Source of the DNA: Piezodorus guildinii
Taxonomy: Eukaryota > Arthropoda > Insecta > Hemiptera > Pentatomidae
Direction: 5' to 3'
NCBI GenBank assembly: GCA_023052935.1
Contig: CM041295.1
Location: 107,882,711 to 107,946,710, forward strand
Length of the DNA: 64,000 bases
The position numbers and the translations under genes are program-made. Below are positions 1 to 10,116 of the stretch, one piece after another. Positions within the stretch are counted from its first letter, which is position 1; the number at the start of each line of letters is the position of its first letter. Below the pieces are notes generated by a model that was not told where the DNA came from, searched no databases, and saw only the letters and a program-made list of their open reading frames with translations.

Positions 1-220
1 GCCGGCACTTAAACCCTGCCAGATTACTTCAATCAGAATGAAACCTACCTCATATTAAAGCCCATTAAATTTACATCGATATAGAGAGTTTAATCAAAAT
101 CTTGAACGCGACTTGGTTATTAGGACCCAGAGGACCCTATAACGAGTATTTCAGTTGAAAACTGGAATTTGAAAATGTTTACGATCCCAATTATTGCTTT
201 TACTATATACGCTGCTTAAC
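1..220 (+). mobile_element. Family A dispersed repeat, internally deleted copy
   Basis: The sequence matches other family A copies in this window (for example 61087-61986): a block around the words TTTCAATCAGAATGAAACCT and ATCGATATAG, then the GACTTGGTTAT and GGACCCT words, then the 3' part with GATC and TTACTATATA. The middle section with the CA-repeat is missing. It is cut by the left edge of the window. No protein is encoded. Confidence 0.75.
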
Positions 221-499
221 AAAAAAAGTCGCGCACTTAGAAACATTGATTTTTTTTAAACTTTAAAACGATGTTTTTTTTTATTACTATCAGCAATTAA
301 TAATTAGAAGTTTATGAAATAGAAACCCCTTTTTACTTAATGCAAACGAAAACATGATCTATGATATGATCGATAATGTAAACAATAACCTGAACTAAGG
401 TAAGACTCACTTAACGAATAACAGTTCTTATTGCGATTTCGTAGCAACAATATTAAAATAAGTTTCAAATTTGTTAATTAGAATTATCATTAATCTCTA

Positions 500-1890
500 A
501 AATGGTAATAAGCGCCGAACAAGTGTCCAGTGCCGTTGCTATAGTCGAAAATGACCGACCATAGTCAGAGAAACGCTGCTCGGGCATTAGGATTACCTGA
601 AACCACTGTGCGTAGAGGGATCCAACGTTTCCTTGACACTAGAGTCTAGTGACTAGACCCAACAAACGCAGTCCAGGTTCGGGTCGCTCAAGAACGACAC
701 AGTCACGAGATGATCAGTTTATTTTAATCCATATTCTTCGAAATCGCTTTTCTACTGCTTCTAAGGCTGCACAAAAGCCTCCGTGTGGTTCTTGATGTTT
801 CAATTAGTACCAAAACCGTCAGAAGAAGACTTGCTGAAATGAGCTTACATTCCAGAGGGGTAGCTACAGGTCCACAGTTCACTGTAAATCATCGAAGAGC
901 CCGCTTAGAGTTTTCTCGAGAGCAAATATCCTGGAATGAAAATGAACGGAGGATTGTACTTTTTTCCGATGAGTATCGTTTTTTACTTTACTCTCCAGAT
1001 GGACGTGCTAGAGTTCACCGAAGACCAGGTGAGCGTAATTCTGAATTCCTGGAATAATGCAATTTGGAGGTAGTTCCGGGATGGTGTGGGGAGGATTATA
1101 TCGGGAAGCGGAATTTGATCTCTATGTCTTCAACAGACCTTCCCTAAATGCAAATTTGTACCTAACAGAGATCCTTGAACAATATGTTATACTTTTTGTT
1201 CCATTTATTGGAGAAAATTTTATTTTTATACATGACAATGCTCGACCACAAACTGCAGACTGTGTTCAGCAATATCTTGATGATACACGAATCCAGACGT
1301 CAAGATGGCCAGCCTCGTGACCCTGATTTAAATTATCTGGCCGCGGCAGAGAGAGAGCTCAACATGCTTCCAGTGGAGACCAGGTTCGCATGCCCTGTGA
1401 AAGGAGGATTCACTTCGACTATTTTTAGACGGAGACACGTTGAGTGCGCCTTAAAGCTTTCAACTCTAAGCAAAGTATTTTCCCTTTCCTACAATCCCTT
1501 TTGCTTCAGAATTATCATCATTCCCACTTCCTATATTTCCCTTCAGAGTTTTCCTTTATATTATTCAAAATTAAAAAAAAAAATCAGTTGTTTCTGTATA
1601 AAACACTATTCTTCTGTATAAGCTTTGCATATCTGTAGTAATAGGCACATATACGTGAAAAATAATACACGTATAAGTGAAAAATTTATTATTTTGTCTA
1701 TAAGAAAGAGCCTCTGGCACTAAGGCAATAAAACCTATCTATCTATCCGGGCTGGAATGATACACGTGTGAGAATGATTATTAACCCTCCTGAAAATTTA
1801 CAGGAGCTAAGAGCAAACCTTATTAGAAGTACGCCTACAAGGCTCCAGGCCGTAATTCAAGCAAGAGGAAGCAATACCCGTTATTGAAAG
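500..1890 (+). pseudogene. Tc1-like transposase pseudogene, interrupted by an insertion
   Basis: This is a dead DNA transposon of the Tc1 type (cut-and-paste DDE transposase). The N-terminal part (about 500-780) is recognisable only weakly and carries stops. From about 785 the frame reads ISTKTVRRRLAEM, then VLFSDEYRF with the first catalytic Asp, then DGRARVHRRPGER. After a frame change at about 1057 it continues FGGSSGMVWGG and IHDNARPQTA with the second catalytic Asp, and WPAS-RDPDLNYL. The family expects a Glu just after this point, but the reading frame is broken there by an insertion (1341-1751). It resumes after 1752 with a W, then PPENLQEL and QAVIQARGSNTRY, the normal C-terminus. Frameshifts and the split third catalytic site make it inactive. 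The terminal inverted repeats were not identified. Confidence 0.85.
1341..1751 (+). mobile_element. Retroposon-like insertion with a TATC-type tail inside the Tc1 copy
   Basis: The Tc1 reading frame stops being recognisable after CTGG at 1337-1340 and resumes at CTGG 1752-1755. The roughly 410 bp between has no Tc1 similarity. It ends with AATAAAACC followed by TATCTATCTATC, the kind of simple-repeat tail seen on non-LTR retroelements of the I/Jockey groups. The insertion is therefore read as a 5'-truncated LINE or a SINE with a very short target duplication (CTGG). No coding motif was recognised in it. Confidence 0.5.
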
Positions 1891-2137
1891 TTGAATTCAA
1901 CAGAAAAAAAAAATATTTATTTTTGTAATATAGATTTTCGTTAATTTTCTCTATTTTCCAAATAAATCATTATATTTCTTTCTTAATCTTAATTTTAACT
2001 CTAAATCATCACGAAAGAATACTTTTTTATAAAAATTTTGATGTAAAGCACATTAATTTCACAGAAAAAAAAAATACAATGATTTAAAACAAAATTTCAT
2101 TTTTTTTAAATTTTATTTTATTTTATTTTATTTTTAT

Positions 2138-2856
2138 TGATCAGTTTATTTTATATTTAAGAAGGTAAAGGTAAAAAAAAAAAAAAAAACTGTATCAAAA
2201 TTTAATTTTGATAATATAAAAATACTAGATACCTCTAAAAATAATAAAAATAGAAAAATACTAGAAGCAATTCATGTAACCAAAAATAACAATAAAGCTG
2301 TTAATTATAAAACATATAACAAAAATCAAGGTATTCATTACACTGACATAATAAATAATATAAAATTTTAATTAAAAAAATAGAACAATAAAATAGTGAA
2401 AAAAAATATTAACATCAAAATAGAAATAAATACAGACCTCAGGAATTATATTAATATAACAATATTAAAGTACAAAGTTTGCAATAGTAAAAACAAAATA
2501 TAACAGTGAGCCAATCTTCAACCTTATAAGTGGATGTAGCTGTGGACATACCAGAAGTGCCACTTTTTATCTTAGATTTTATATAGTTATACCATTTTCT
2601 CAAATAAGGATTTTAATTAAACTCGCTTTATTTAGGCAAACTTAAATTATATTTGATTTGATGTTAGTTTTCTCCTGATTGAAATACTTTGACAGGTCTT
2701 ATATACTATTTTTTCATCATTTCTTAAAAGTATCTTTAATTCTGCATATTCGTAAAAATTGGTCATCTCTGCTCATTATCATCATTTTGAAAAAAAAAAA
2801 AAAATTATTGATCAGTTTATTTTATATTTAAGAAGGTAAAAGTAAAAAAAAAAAAA
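2138..2856. repeat. Direct repeat of about 45 bp bracketing a Penelope fragment
   Basis: A segment starting TTGATCAGTTTATTTTATAT and running through AAGAAGGTAAA and a poly(A) run occurs at 2138-2189 and again at 2809-2856 in the same orientation, with about one substitution. Between the copies lies the + strand Penelope 3' fragment and 200 bp of AT-rich DNA. The second copy runs into an A-rich tract (2845-2894). Confidence 0.7.
2197..2592 (+). mobile_element. Penelope-like element, 3'-terminal fragment
   Basis: This segment is the inverted counterpart of 4433-4940 and can be followed almost base by base. Its first part encodes the end of the GIY-YIG endonuclease domain (KILEAIHVTKNNNKAVNYKT). 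The rest is the 3' noncoding part, ending with a segment that includes GTGGATGTAGCTGTGGACAT. It lacks the 138-bp insertion present in the other copy, so it preserves the empty site at about 2459-2466. It is 5'-truncated at 2197. Confidence 0.8.
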
Positions 2857-3044
2857 AATAAATAAATAAATAAAAAAAAAAAAAAAAAAAAAAATATTGT
2901 ATAACATAATAAATATGCTCACAGAAAATGTTAAAGAAAATGACTTTTAGAGAAATTAACCAGTTACAGCACTCCTGCAGATATTCTAAACCCTTGAGGA
3001 TGGAGTTCGTCATGATTGTGCCATGTTCACGACATTTCAGCAAC

Positions 3045-3290
3045 ATGAGGAACATTTAGATTAGTGTGGATAATTTTATTCGTGGAAAAGAAAAGAGAAT
3101 TGAGGATTTAACGAAGGATTTTGGATTGTATAGATTGGATACGAGAAAAATTGGTTGATTTAGTAGAGCCCCAAACCTCAACTCCGTAAAACCATAAGAC
3201 CATAATTATGATAGTAATGTAGATGAGCCCTTTTTAGTTAAGTTGGAGGTTAAAAATTTAATCCAGTAAGTGTTGAAGTAGCTGAAAATG
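3045..3290 (-). pseudogene. Jockey-type LINE reverse transcriptase fragment
   Basis: On the minus strand this aligns with the C-terminal part of the Jockey-type copies at 22219-24218 and 35125-35690: the region encoding the RPIWTYGVELWG segment and the ILRKILNAP segment. It carries several frameshifts and no open frame longer than a few dozen codons. It is truncated on both sides. Confidence 0.75.
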
Positions 3291-3599
3291 TCGAGTAGAA
3301 AAAACAGCATATTGTTTTGATGAAAACCTTTATTTCAGATTGAATAACGTAACAATATAAATTATTATCTATAATATTCACGAAACTCTATGCCCTTTTT
3401 TGTCACTCTCCATTACCTTTTCTACAACGTTGTATATTAGATAAAACTTTTACTTTATTTTTATTTTCTATAAAAAAATAAATATTGCCTGGAAAAAGAT
3501 TTCTGCTAATTTTTCCTTCAGTTTGTATACAATTGTTTTCATATTAACATCTTTTTTATTTTTTTTTTATCTATGATAATGAGCAGTGATGGTCTGTAT

Positions 3600-4020
3600 T
3601 CGCAAATACGCATGAGCGATAAAAGATAGAGCTCAAAAAATGTAATCATAACCACCCGAATGCACGATAATTCATCCCAATACCAATAAAAAACATAAAA
3701 AGTAAATGCGAGTTGAAATACGCATGAGCGATAAAGGATAGAGCTCAAAAAACGTAATCATAACCACCCGAAAGCACAATAATTAATCCCTATATCAATA
3801 AAAAACATTAACAGTAAATTCAAGTTGAAATACGCATGAGCGATAAAATATACAGCTCGAAAAACGTAATTATAATACCCGAAAACACATTAATTAATCC
3901 CTATATCAATAAAAAACATTAAAAGTAAATGCGAGTAAATATGCACGAGAGTGATAAAAAATACATCTTGAAAAACGTCATTATAATACCCGAAAACACA
4001 TTAATTATTCCCAAAAACTA
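3600..4020. repeat. 112-bp tandem repeat, about 4 units
   Basis: The word ATACGCATGAGCGATAAA recurs at 3606, 3718 and 3830, with a diverged form at 3939, giving periods of 112, 112 and 109 bp. Each unit holds a conserved AACGTAATYATAA-CCCGAA block and an A-rich end. Divergence rises towards the right. No gene is seen in it. Confidence 0.9.
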
Positions 4021-4228
4021 TCCCTCCCCTCTAAAAATTCAAAATCAACAACTATTTTAAATCTAAATATTTTTTTTAAATATTAGTTCGTAAAAACAGA
4101 ACTTGATATCAAATATCTAAAAAAAAACAGTGATATGATATGCCAAAATTATTAAAAAAGTCTTAATTTTAATTAAACTAATTATTTTTCAATAAATAAA
4201 TAAATAAAACGGAATATTTAAGGCTAGA

Positions 4229-4425
4229 AGTGAAGAAAAAGGTGACATTTGACTTGGAAAAGGTAACATTTGAAATGGAAAAGGTGACATTTGAAATGGA
4301 AAAAGTTACATTTGACTTGGAAAGGGTTACATTTGAAATGGAAAGGGTTACATTTGACTTGGAAAAGGTTACATTTGACTTGGAAAAAGTTACATTTGAC
4401 TTGGAAAAGGTTACAATTGACTTGG
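4229..4425 (+). repeat. 21-bp minisatellite encoding a heptad peptide repeat
   Basis: About nine units of a 21-bp repeat (consensus AAGGTTACATTTGACTTGGA) follow one another. Because 21 is a multiple of three, the plus strand stays open and reads KVTFDLE/KVTFEME heptads; the two variants differ at DL versus EM. The array abuts the 3' end of the minus-strand Penelope fragment. Lack of any flanking gene structure makes a minisatellite more likely than an exon. Confidence 0.9.
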
Positions 4426-4432
4426 GAATGCT

Positions 4433-5905
4433 ATATAAAATCTAAGATATAAAGTGGCACTTCTGGTATGTCCACAGCTACATCCACTTATAAGGTTGAA
4501 TATTGGCTCACTGTTATATTTTGTTTTTACTATTGCAAACTTTTTACTTTAATATTATGAGTACTCACTACGTTTGCTATAGCATGCTATTTGTGCTAAA
4601 CCCATCAATTTTATACAGGAAATAACTGTAGAAACTCAACGGGTTTAGCAAAATAACACAAATAGCATGCTATAGCAAACGTAGTGAATACCCCTATTGT
4701 TATATTAATATAATTCCTGAGGTCTGTATTTATTTCTATTTTGATGTCATTATTTTTTTTCTCACTATTTTATTGTTCTATTATTTATTATGTCAGTGTA
4801 ATGAATACCTTGATTTTATGTATATGTTTTATAATTAACAGCTTTATTGTTATTTTTAGTTACATGAATTGCTTCTAGTATTTTTCTATTTTTATTACTT
4901 TTAGAGGTATCTAGTATTTTTATATTATCAAAATTAAATTTATGTTGATATTTTATGGTATGTGTTGATAACGCTGTAGCATTTGAATTTTTCATACTTT
5001 TGCAATTGGAAATGTGTTGTGATAATCTAGTTTTTAACTTTTTAGGTGTTTCACCAATGTACACCCCCTAACAATTCTATATATGACATTTTGTTTTCCC
5101 ATAATTTCTATTTTATCTTTCATTATACTTAAATATTTCTCTAATTTGTTATTGTTATATAATCCAAAAGATATATTTGTGTGATCATACTTTTTAAAGG
5201 TGCTTTTTATTTTATTTGTTAATTGTGGGATATATGTCATTTTATAATATTTTAAATTTAAGTTGTATTTTCTTGTTTTTTATTTTATTTTTTTGTATTA
5301 TCAATATTATAATCTTCTCTGAAAAATTGTGTGATGAGATTTTTATTTGGTTTATTTAATTTTTTTTCGTGATATGTTTCTTTAATTATACTTTTTACAC
5401 TTTGATTATTGTCTTTAATATTGTTGTCTATTTTTACAACTGAATCTTCCTTTTTGTAATTATACGATAATTTATTAATTAATTTTGTTGGATATAAATT
5501 TTCTTTGAATGTGTTGTAAATTTATATTTTTACCTCTTTTATAAATTTTTTATCAGTTAATTGGATTGCTCTGTGGATATAGTTTCTGGCTGTGTTAATG
5601 ATTTGTGTTTTTGGGTAGTTTGAAATGAAGTTTAGAATTCTATTGGTACTGTTTACCTTTTTTATCCATTTTGTATTTATTGAGTTATCTTTTATTAAAA
5701 TCTCTATGTCCAGGAATTTGATTTTGTTATTTGTGGATTTTTCTATTGTAAATTGAATTTTTTTATTATAGTTGTTAAATTTTTCTATTATTTCAGAATA
5801 TTTATTTTTTTTTCTATTATTATGAATAGGTCATCTATATATTCTTTTTATTATTGCTGGCTTATATTTTAATTTTTCTATTTGTGTGCACTGGTATGCC
5901 AATAT
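4433..5905 (-). pseudogene. Penelope-like retroelement (RT C-terminus plus GIY-YIG endonuclease), degenerate
   Basis: Read on the minus strand from 5905, conceptual translation gives the C-terminal part of a Penelope-type reverse transcriptase: a degraded YxDD box near 5830, then IQFTIEKSTNNKIKFLDIEI, then ARNYIHRAIQLTDKKFI. Further on comes YIPQLTNKIKSTFKKY, the C-rich linker (VIYRIVRGC), and, after a frameshift at about 5060, MYIGETPKKLKTRLSQH with the GIY-YIG-family YIGET core, and KILEAIHV. In Penelope elements the RT copies the RNA and the endonuclease nicks the target. Multiple stops, frameshifts and loss of the RT N-terminus make this copy dead. A 138-bp MITE is inserted at 4557-4694 in its 3' noncoding part. 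The 5' end meets a family A copy at about 5905. Confidence 0.85.
4557..4694. mobile_element. 138-bp foldback MITE with visible empty site
   Basis: The ends are inverted repeats of about 45 bp: GAGTACTCACTACGTTTGCT at the left and its near-complement ending AGCAAACGTAGTGAATACCC at the right, with inner words TATAGCATGCTATTTGTG on both arms. TATT stands at 4553-4556 and again at 4695-4698. The sister Penelope copy at 2197-2592 reads straight through this point with a single TATT, so the insertion boundaries and a 4-bp (or 3-bp ATT) target duplication can be read directly. It has no coding capacity. Confidence 0.9.
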
Positions 5906-6140
5906 TGTTGAAAAAGATGCTGTTACATTTCAGGTATATGTTTTTCTTAAATATAGAATTTCAGTTTCGCACTTCACATTTTTGAGCTAAGCTCATCAGA
6001 CTCACGCCTTCATGCGGAATTAGTTCATTTAGACTAGGGGGTACCTAAAACTTGCTTTCCCGTTGAAAACTGGTATTCGAAAATGTTCACGACTTCAATT
6101 GTTATCTATTGTTTCGTATATAGGTTAATGGAAGTAGAAA
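5905..6140 (+). mobile_element. Family A repeat, 3' portion
   Basis: It begins within the TTGCTGTAACATTTCAGG-like segment, continues with AAATTTCAGTTT-like, GTTGAAAACTGG and GTTCACGA words, and ends at the family right end (TATATAGGTTAATGGAAGT), a diverged form of ATATAGGTAAGTGAAAGT. The CA-repeat region has been replaced. Noncoding. Confidence 0.75.
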
Positions 6141-7694
6141 AGAAATAAAATAAAATAATATTAGAATGGAAGTTGTTAATTAAATAAAATATAAATTTAA
6201 GTATAGGTGTATGTGTGTGTATTAAAGTTAGTTAGGAAGGACTTGATTCGCTATCAGACCTCATGCTTTCCTCTCTAGATAATTAAGTTCTTTTCTGATA
6301 AGAACATTAGCCCACTGTCCGCTCTACGATAAGATAGCGGGGCTCAGGTAGAAACTGTCACCGAGTAATGTTTTGGGATACGAGTTTAGAAGGGATGGAA
6401 ATACATTTAAACATAATATATTAAAAATAAACAACCCTGACAACTTCTCACATACACAATCAAAATAAACGATAAAGAAAACAGCTGTATGTATTACTTT
6501 AACATTAAAATATTATAACGCATTAAAAAGAATAGTAGCGGCAATAGGCCAATAGGTATTTTAGAATATTATTATCATGGTATTTTTTTGTAAAGCTGTT
6601 TTATTTTATTATTTGGGCCTTTCCTTAAGGAATGTGCGTTTACACAGTAAACTTTTTGAAATCAAAGTATTTAAATTCGAAATTTGCATCCTTATTTTCT
6701 ATTTATTTATGTTGGACCGTGTTTTAATCCCAGAACTGAAGTTTAGGATTTCGTGAAGTAATTATGTGAGAAAATGCGTTTTTGACCTGAGAATCATTTT
6801 CAAAAAGTTATAACTCTTGCAAATAAGGTGAATATAAAAGGGCTTCGTAACCAGAGTTGGCCATTATTCGAATAATCTTTATTTGAATAAAATCTAGAAC
6901 AAAAACTAGAATGATAATGAGAATATTTTTAAGGTTGATTTTGGGCTGAATAATTCTTCCATTAATACTCAATTTTTTATTTCATCAGTATGACGTTTCG
7001 GGATATTCTCCCATCTTCAGAAGTCTACAAAAATTATATTAAGCAATTACCATCACATTAAAAATTATTATAATGAAGTGAATGGTTTATAAAATTTTAT
7101 AAATTAGGTGTCATAGGTTGTTAGGTGATAACAAAATTTTAAAACTATTAAATAACAAATTTTAAAATCATAAGGAGGCATTAAAAGCAAAAATTTAACA
7201 ATGTTACAGAGTACTTAGTTAAATACATATTATAAAGTTACCTTGTTATATATTCAGTAATCCCAAAAGAGAATATTTGATATGATTCCTCACAACACAT
7301 TACCTAAGTAGCCAAGAAAATGGTTTAAAAAAAAAACACGAAAACTTAAATCAACTAAAACCTTTGACACGCTATGACAAGGGATGTTAGAAATGACTTT
7401 CACGCTCAATTATTTATCCTCTTATAGCCTTATCATTGCAATACTTGTTTTAAAAATTTTGATTGTATTAGCTACATTCTTTTTTTAATATAAATTTTCA
7501 AAGAAGGATTATTTCCCAGCTCAGTAATATTTATAGTAAAATATCTCAAAAAGGACTGAGTGAAAAATGATAAAACTCATACAGATAATACCTCTTTATA
7601 AAAAGTATGTTAGAGTAAAATTTAGTGGCTGAGACTCTACTGGTTCTAGTGGTATTAATTTGGTTTGTCTTATAGTCGGTTGATGAGATGAGGG
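6141..7694. other. Gene-free AT-rich stretch with one hammerhead-like stem
   Basis: No reading frame with recognisable protein similarity and no clear repeat were found over most of this stretch. On the minus strand at about 6990-7030 there is a CTGAAGATGGGA...TATCCCGAAACGTC stem, one of the recurrent motifs described in the findings. A short GT-repeat lies at about 6209-6220. Confidence 0.6.
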
Positions 7695-8172
7695 TCTTTT
7701 ACATTAATTTAGTGAGTTCAATCAAAATCGTGAGGGACGTTTTCGAGAAAATCGCGAAAAGGTGCAAAAGCATGGTCTAAAGTGGGTCTTCTGGTTGACC
7801 GATTTTGATAAAAAAAAAGTTGCACTCAGGCCTATACCGTCCTTAAATGTGAAATTTCAGTTTTATACAACTGATTGCATTCGAGCTAGACAGACCACAT
7901 CACTCACACAGACCTTTTGGCGGGATTTGGTTATTTGGATTCAGAGTACCACAAAACTTGTATTATCGGTAAAAATCGAATTCGAAAATTTTCTGTATTC
8001 AATTAAAAATCATCGTTTTTGAAATAGGATGTTTTATAATTTAATGAAAATTTTTTTTTTGGAATCTTATCGAAATATGAGTACAAAATCATTTCCGTTG
8101 AAAACTCGAATTTCTAATTTCACACGACCGCAATACTTTCTCTAACTATATATTTCACATGTAGGCAAGTGA
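7695..8172 (+). mobile_element. Family A repeat, 3' two thirds
   Basis: It matches family A from the GTTCAATCAAAATCGT word to the right end (TATATTTCACATGTAGGCAA). It contains GGTGCAAAAGCATGGT, TCTTCTGGTTGACCGATTTT, the CACTCACACAGACC region and GGGATTTGGTTATTTGGATT. An 86-codon open frame (7762-8022) falls inside; other copies share pieces of it, but stops interrupt most of them. Inferred to be noncoding. Confidence 0.8.
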
Positions 8173-8576
8173 AATTTAAAAATGTTAAAATATAAAATTT
8201 AGACTCGAAAGACATTTTCAACAACTCTGTTTTTTTCGTAAAGCGATATAGGAGTATCAGTTAGTAACGACTTTAAAAAAATAAAATAAATCAAGTAAAT
8301 TGGTGAAATAACAAATGAATGATAGATTTTTGTGTTTCCCACAAAATTTCCTAAATATTTCCTGGATGTAGTAACTTTTGGAAACCAACGCACAATGGTT
8401 CCAAACTTACTTTTTTCGGGCCAAAAGTCTGCACTGGTCATTCTATTGTAGATAAAAGAGCCATTTTAACGTCATTTTATTTCTCAGTAAATTCACTTTC
8501 AATGGTATGATTGGCATGTTTTAAGCATATTTTTATGTCATAAAAGTATGTAGGTTTTGTCGATAATTTCAGGGAA

Positions 8577-8580
<4 letters not shown>

Positions 8581-8638
<58 letters not shown>
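8581..8638. repeat. Compound (CT)n(AT)n microsatellite
   Basis: About 14 CT units are followed by about 14 AT units. It lies at the inner edge of the left arm of the inverted repeat. Confidence 0.95.
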
Positions 8639-8640
<2 letters not shown>

Positions 8641-9232
8641 TTTTTTTTTCTGCATTTAACTTTGTTTAGAATCGGTATTAGAAAAGTTTAAGTAAAATTT
8701 GGGTTTCTTATAAGGACTTGGTGATTTTTAAAAAAATGTCTTAAAATTTTTAAAAAATTTCAATAACTCAATATATGCAAAACATAATTAAGTGCAAACT
8801 GCTTTCTAAATTTTAGATTTTAAGAACAAAATTTGAAAACTGTAAATTGATTTCTAAGCTTTTAGTTAAGAAGAACGCATTGTTGGCTAAAGAAATGTCT
8901 TCAATGGAAAGACCAGGAAAAAATTGACATATAAAATTATTTTGATATATAACTTAATTTTTGTAAATGATAAGCTATAGTGAAGAACTGCCCCGAAGCG
9001 AGATACAATTATAAATGTGTTTGTATATTGTATTTATTTTCTTTAAATCTAATATATAGAATTTACCTATTATGATGTATATAATTTAAATGATAAACTG
9101 GCATTTCAGGGTAGGTAGAACCTATATAAAAAATAAAGAAAGAAAAATTTTGCTCCGAAACGCAAAACAATGTCCGGCGGTGAAACTGTCATGGAATACA
9201 AGGGATGCAGAGGTGTAAAGTTAAATGCGGGA

Positions 9233-9235
<3 letters not shown>

Positions 9236-9300
<65 letters not shown>
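9236..9300. repeat. (TA)n microsatellite
   Basis: About 32 TA units next to the right arm of the same inverted repeat. The open frame through it reads only Tyr-Ile repeats and is not a gene. Confidence 0.95.
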
Positions 9301-9304
<4 letters not shown>

Positions 9305-9649
9305 TGTATATACGAATAATCAGTTACAGAGACATTTCTCTGAAATTATCGACAAAACCTATATGTTTTCATGTTATGAAAATGAGCTATAAATATGAAA
9401 ATCATACAATTGAAAGTGAATTTATTGAGGAACATAATTACGTTAAAATGACCGATATATATTAAATAGAATGGCCAGAGCAGACTTTTGTCCCGAAAAA
9501 GTGCGTTTGGAACTACTGTGATATGTCTGGATTGTTGACAACAAAGTCTTTTTTACTTTCCGTCCTTCTGTTGGATGAAAGTGATCAATTTGATGCGTTT
9601 CGAAACAAATAAAAATAACAAATATTAATTAATAATTATATAACGCTCT

Positions 9650-9865
9650 GAATCCGGACTTGTATGAAGTTTTATGGCGCGTGCGCTGGTTAATTAGGTC
9701 TGTTCAGCAATTTATTAATTAATAATTATATTGTTTACAATAATAAATAATTGTTGGGTAGAAGGTAAATAGGCGGGGGGTGGCGCGAAGGGCAAAGAAT
9801 ACAAGTTACTCGGTTACGTAACAGTGGATGTGTTATATAACTCTTGGGGCTCAGTCGGCAGTGCC
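9650..9865 (+). promoter_or_regulatory. Probable promoter and 5' UTR of the Rab gene
   Basis: This block is richer in G+C and CpG than its surroundings (GCGCGTGCGCTGG near 9678, GGCGCGAAGG near 9782). It holds an initiator-like TCAGTC at 9851-9856 matching the arthropod Inr, and TATATAA at 9834-9840. The two are only about 18 bp apart, shorter than a usual TATA-Inr spacing of about 30, so the true start site is uncertain. An in-frame TAG at 9770-9772 and the absence of an upstream in-frame ATG make 9866 the first possible start codon. Confidence 0.4.
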
Positions 9866-9965
9866 ATGTCAGTAAGGAGACCCGTACGTTCGCCTTTACC
9901 AGACGACGAAAGGGAAAATTCAGACCCAGAAAGTGATGCACACCACTACTACATGCCTACCAAAT
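9866..9965 (+). CDS. Rab32/38/29-subfamily GTPase, probable first coding exon (N-terminal extension)
   Basis: ATG at 9866 opens 33 codons plus one base. The peptide begins MSVRRPVRSPLPDDE, is rich in Arg/Pro and then in Asp/Glu/Ser, and ends HHYYMPTK. The exon stops at AAAT just before a strong donor, GTGAGT (9966-9971). The single leftover T joins the AT that opens exon 2 at 62128 to make TAT (Tyr), and the frame then continues DMFDLRRSRILPEKLFK into the G-domain with no stop. Matching strand, matching phase, a consensus donor and an upstream in-frame stop support this assignment; no family domain lies in the exon itself, so the link is an inference. Rab32-group proteins often carry an extension before the G-domain. 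If the link is wrong, this would be the first exon of an unknown gene. Confidence 0.65.
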
Positions 9966-10116
9966 GTGAGTAATTGTCATTATATGTATCTATTTTATCA
10001 ATAAATAATAAACCAAAAAATTAAAAAAAAAAAAACTATATACCTATGTATACCCGGTTTTTTACACCAATGACCAGTGAAACACCTATGACAACAACGA
10101 TTTTAATATTTCCAAA

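Larger units (their letters stand above)
8388..9525. repeat. Large inverted repeat, arms of about 200 bp
   Basis: The left arm (8388-8588) and right arm (about 9325-9525) are imperfect reverse complements. Matching words include TTTCGGGCCAAAAGTCTGC / GCAGACTTTTGTCCCGAAA and GGTTTTGTCGATAATTTCAG / CTGAAATTATCGACAAAACC. Both arms lead inward into long (TA)n tracts (8610-8638 and 9237-9300); the left one is preceded by (CT)n. The central 590 bp is AT-rich and shows no gene. It may be a foldback element; no target duplication was found. Confidence 0.8.

Noticed and set aside
3600..4020. Possible CRISPR-like array
   Set aside because: The whole 112-bp unit repeats, with no constant repeat and variable spacers; it is an ordinary tandem repeat in a eukaryotic genome.
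9735..9941. Minus-strand 68-codon open frame over exon 1
   Set aside because: It is opposite to the block that joins the Rab gene in phase with a good donor; no similarity on this strand.
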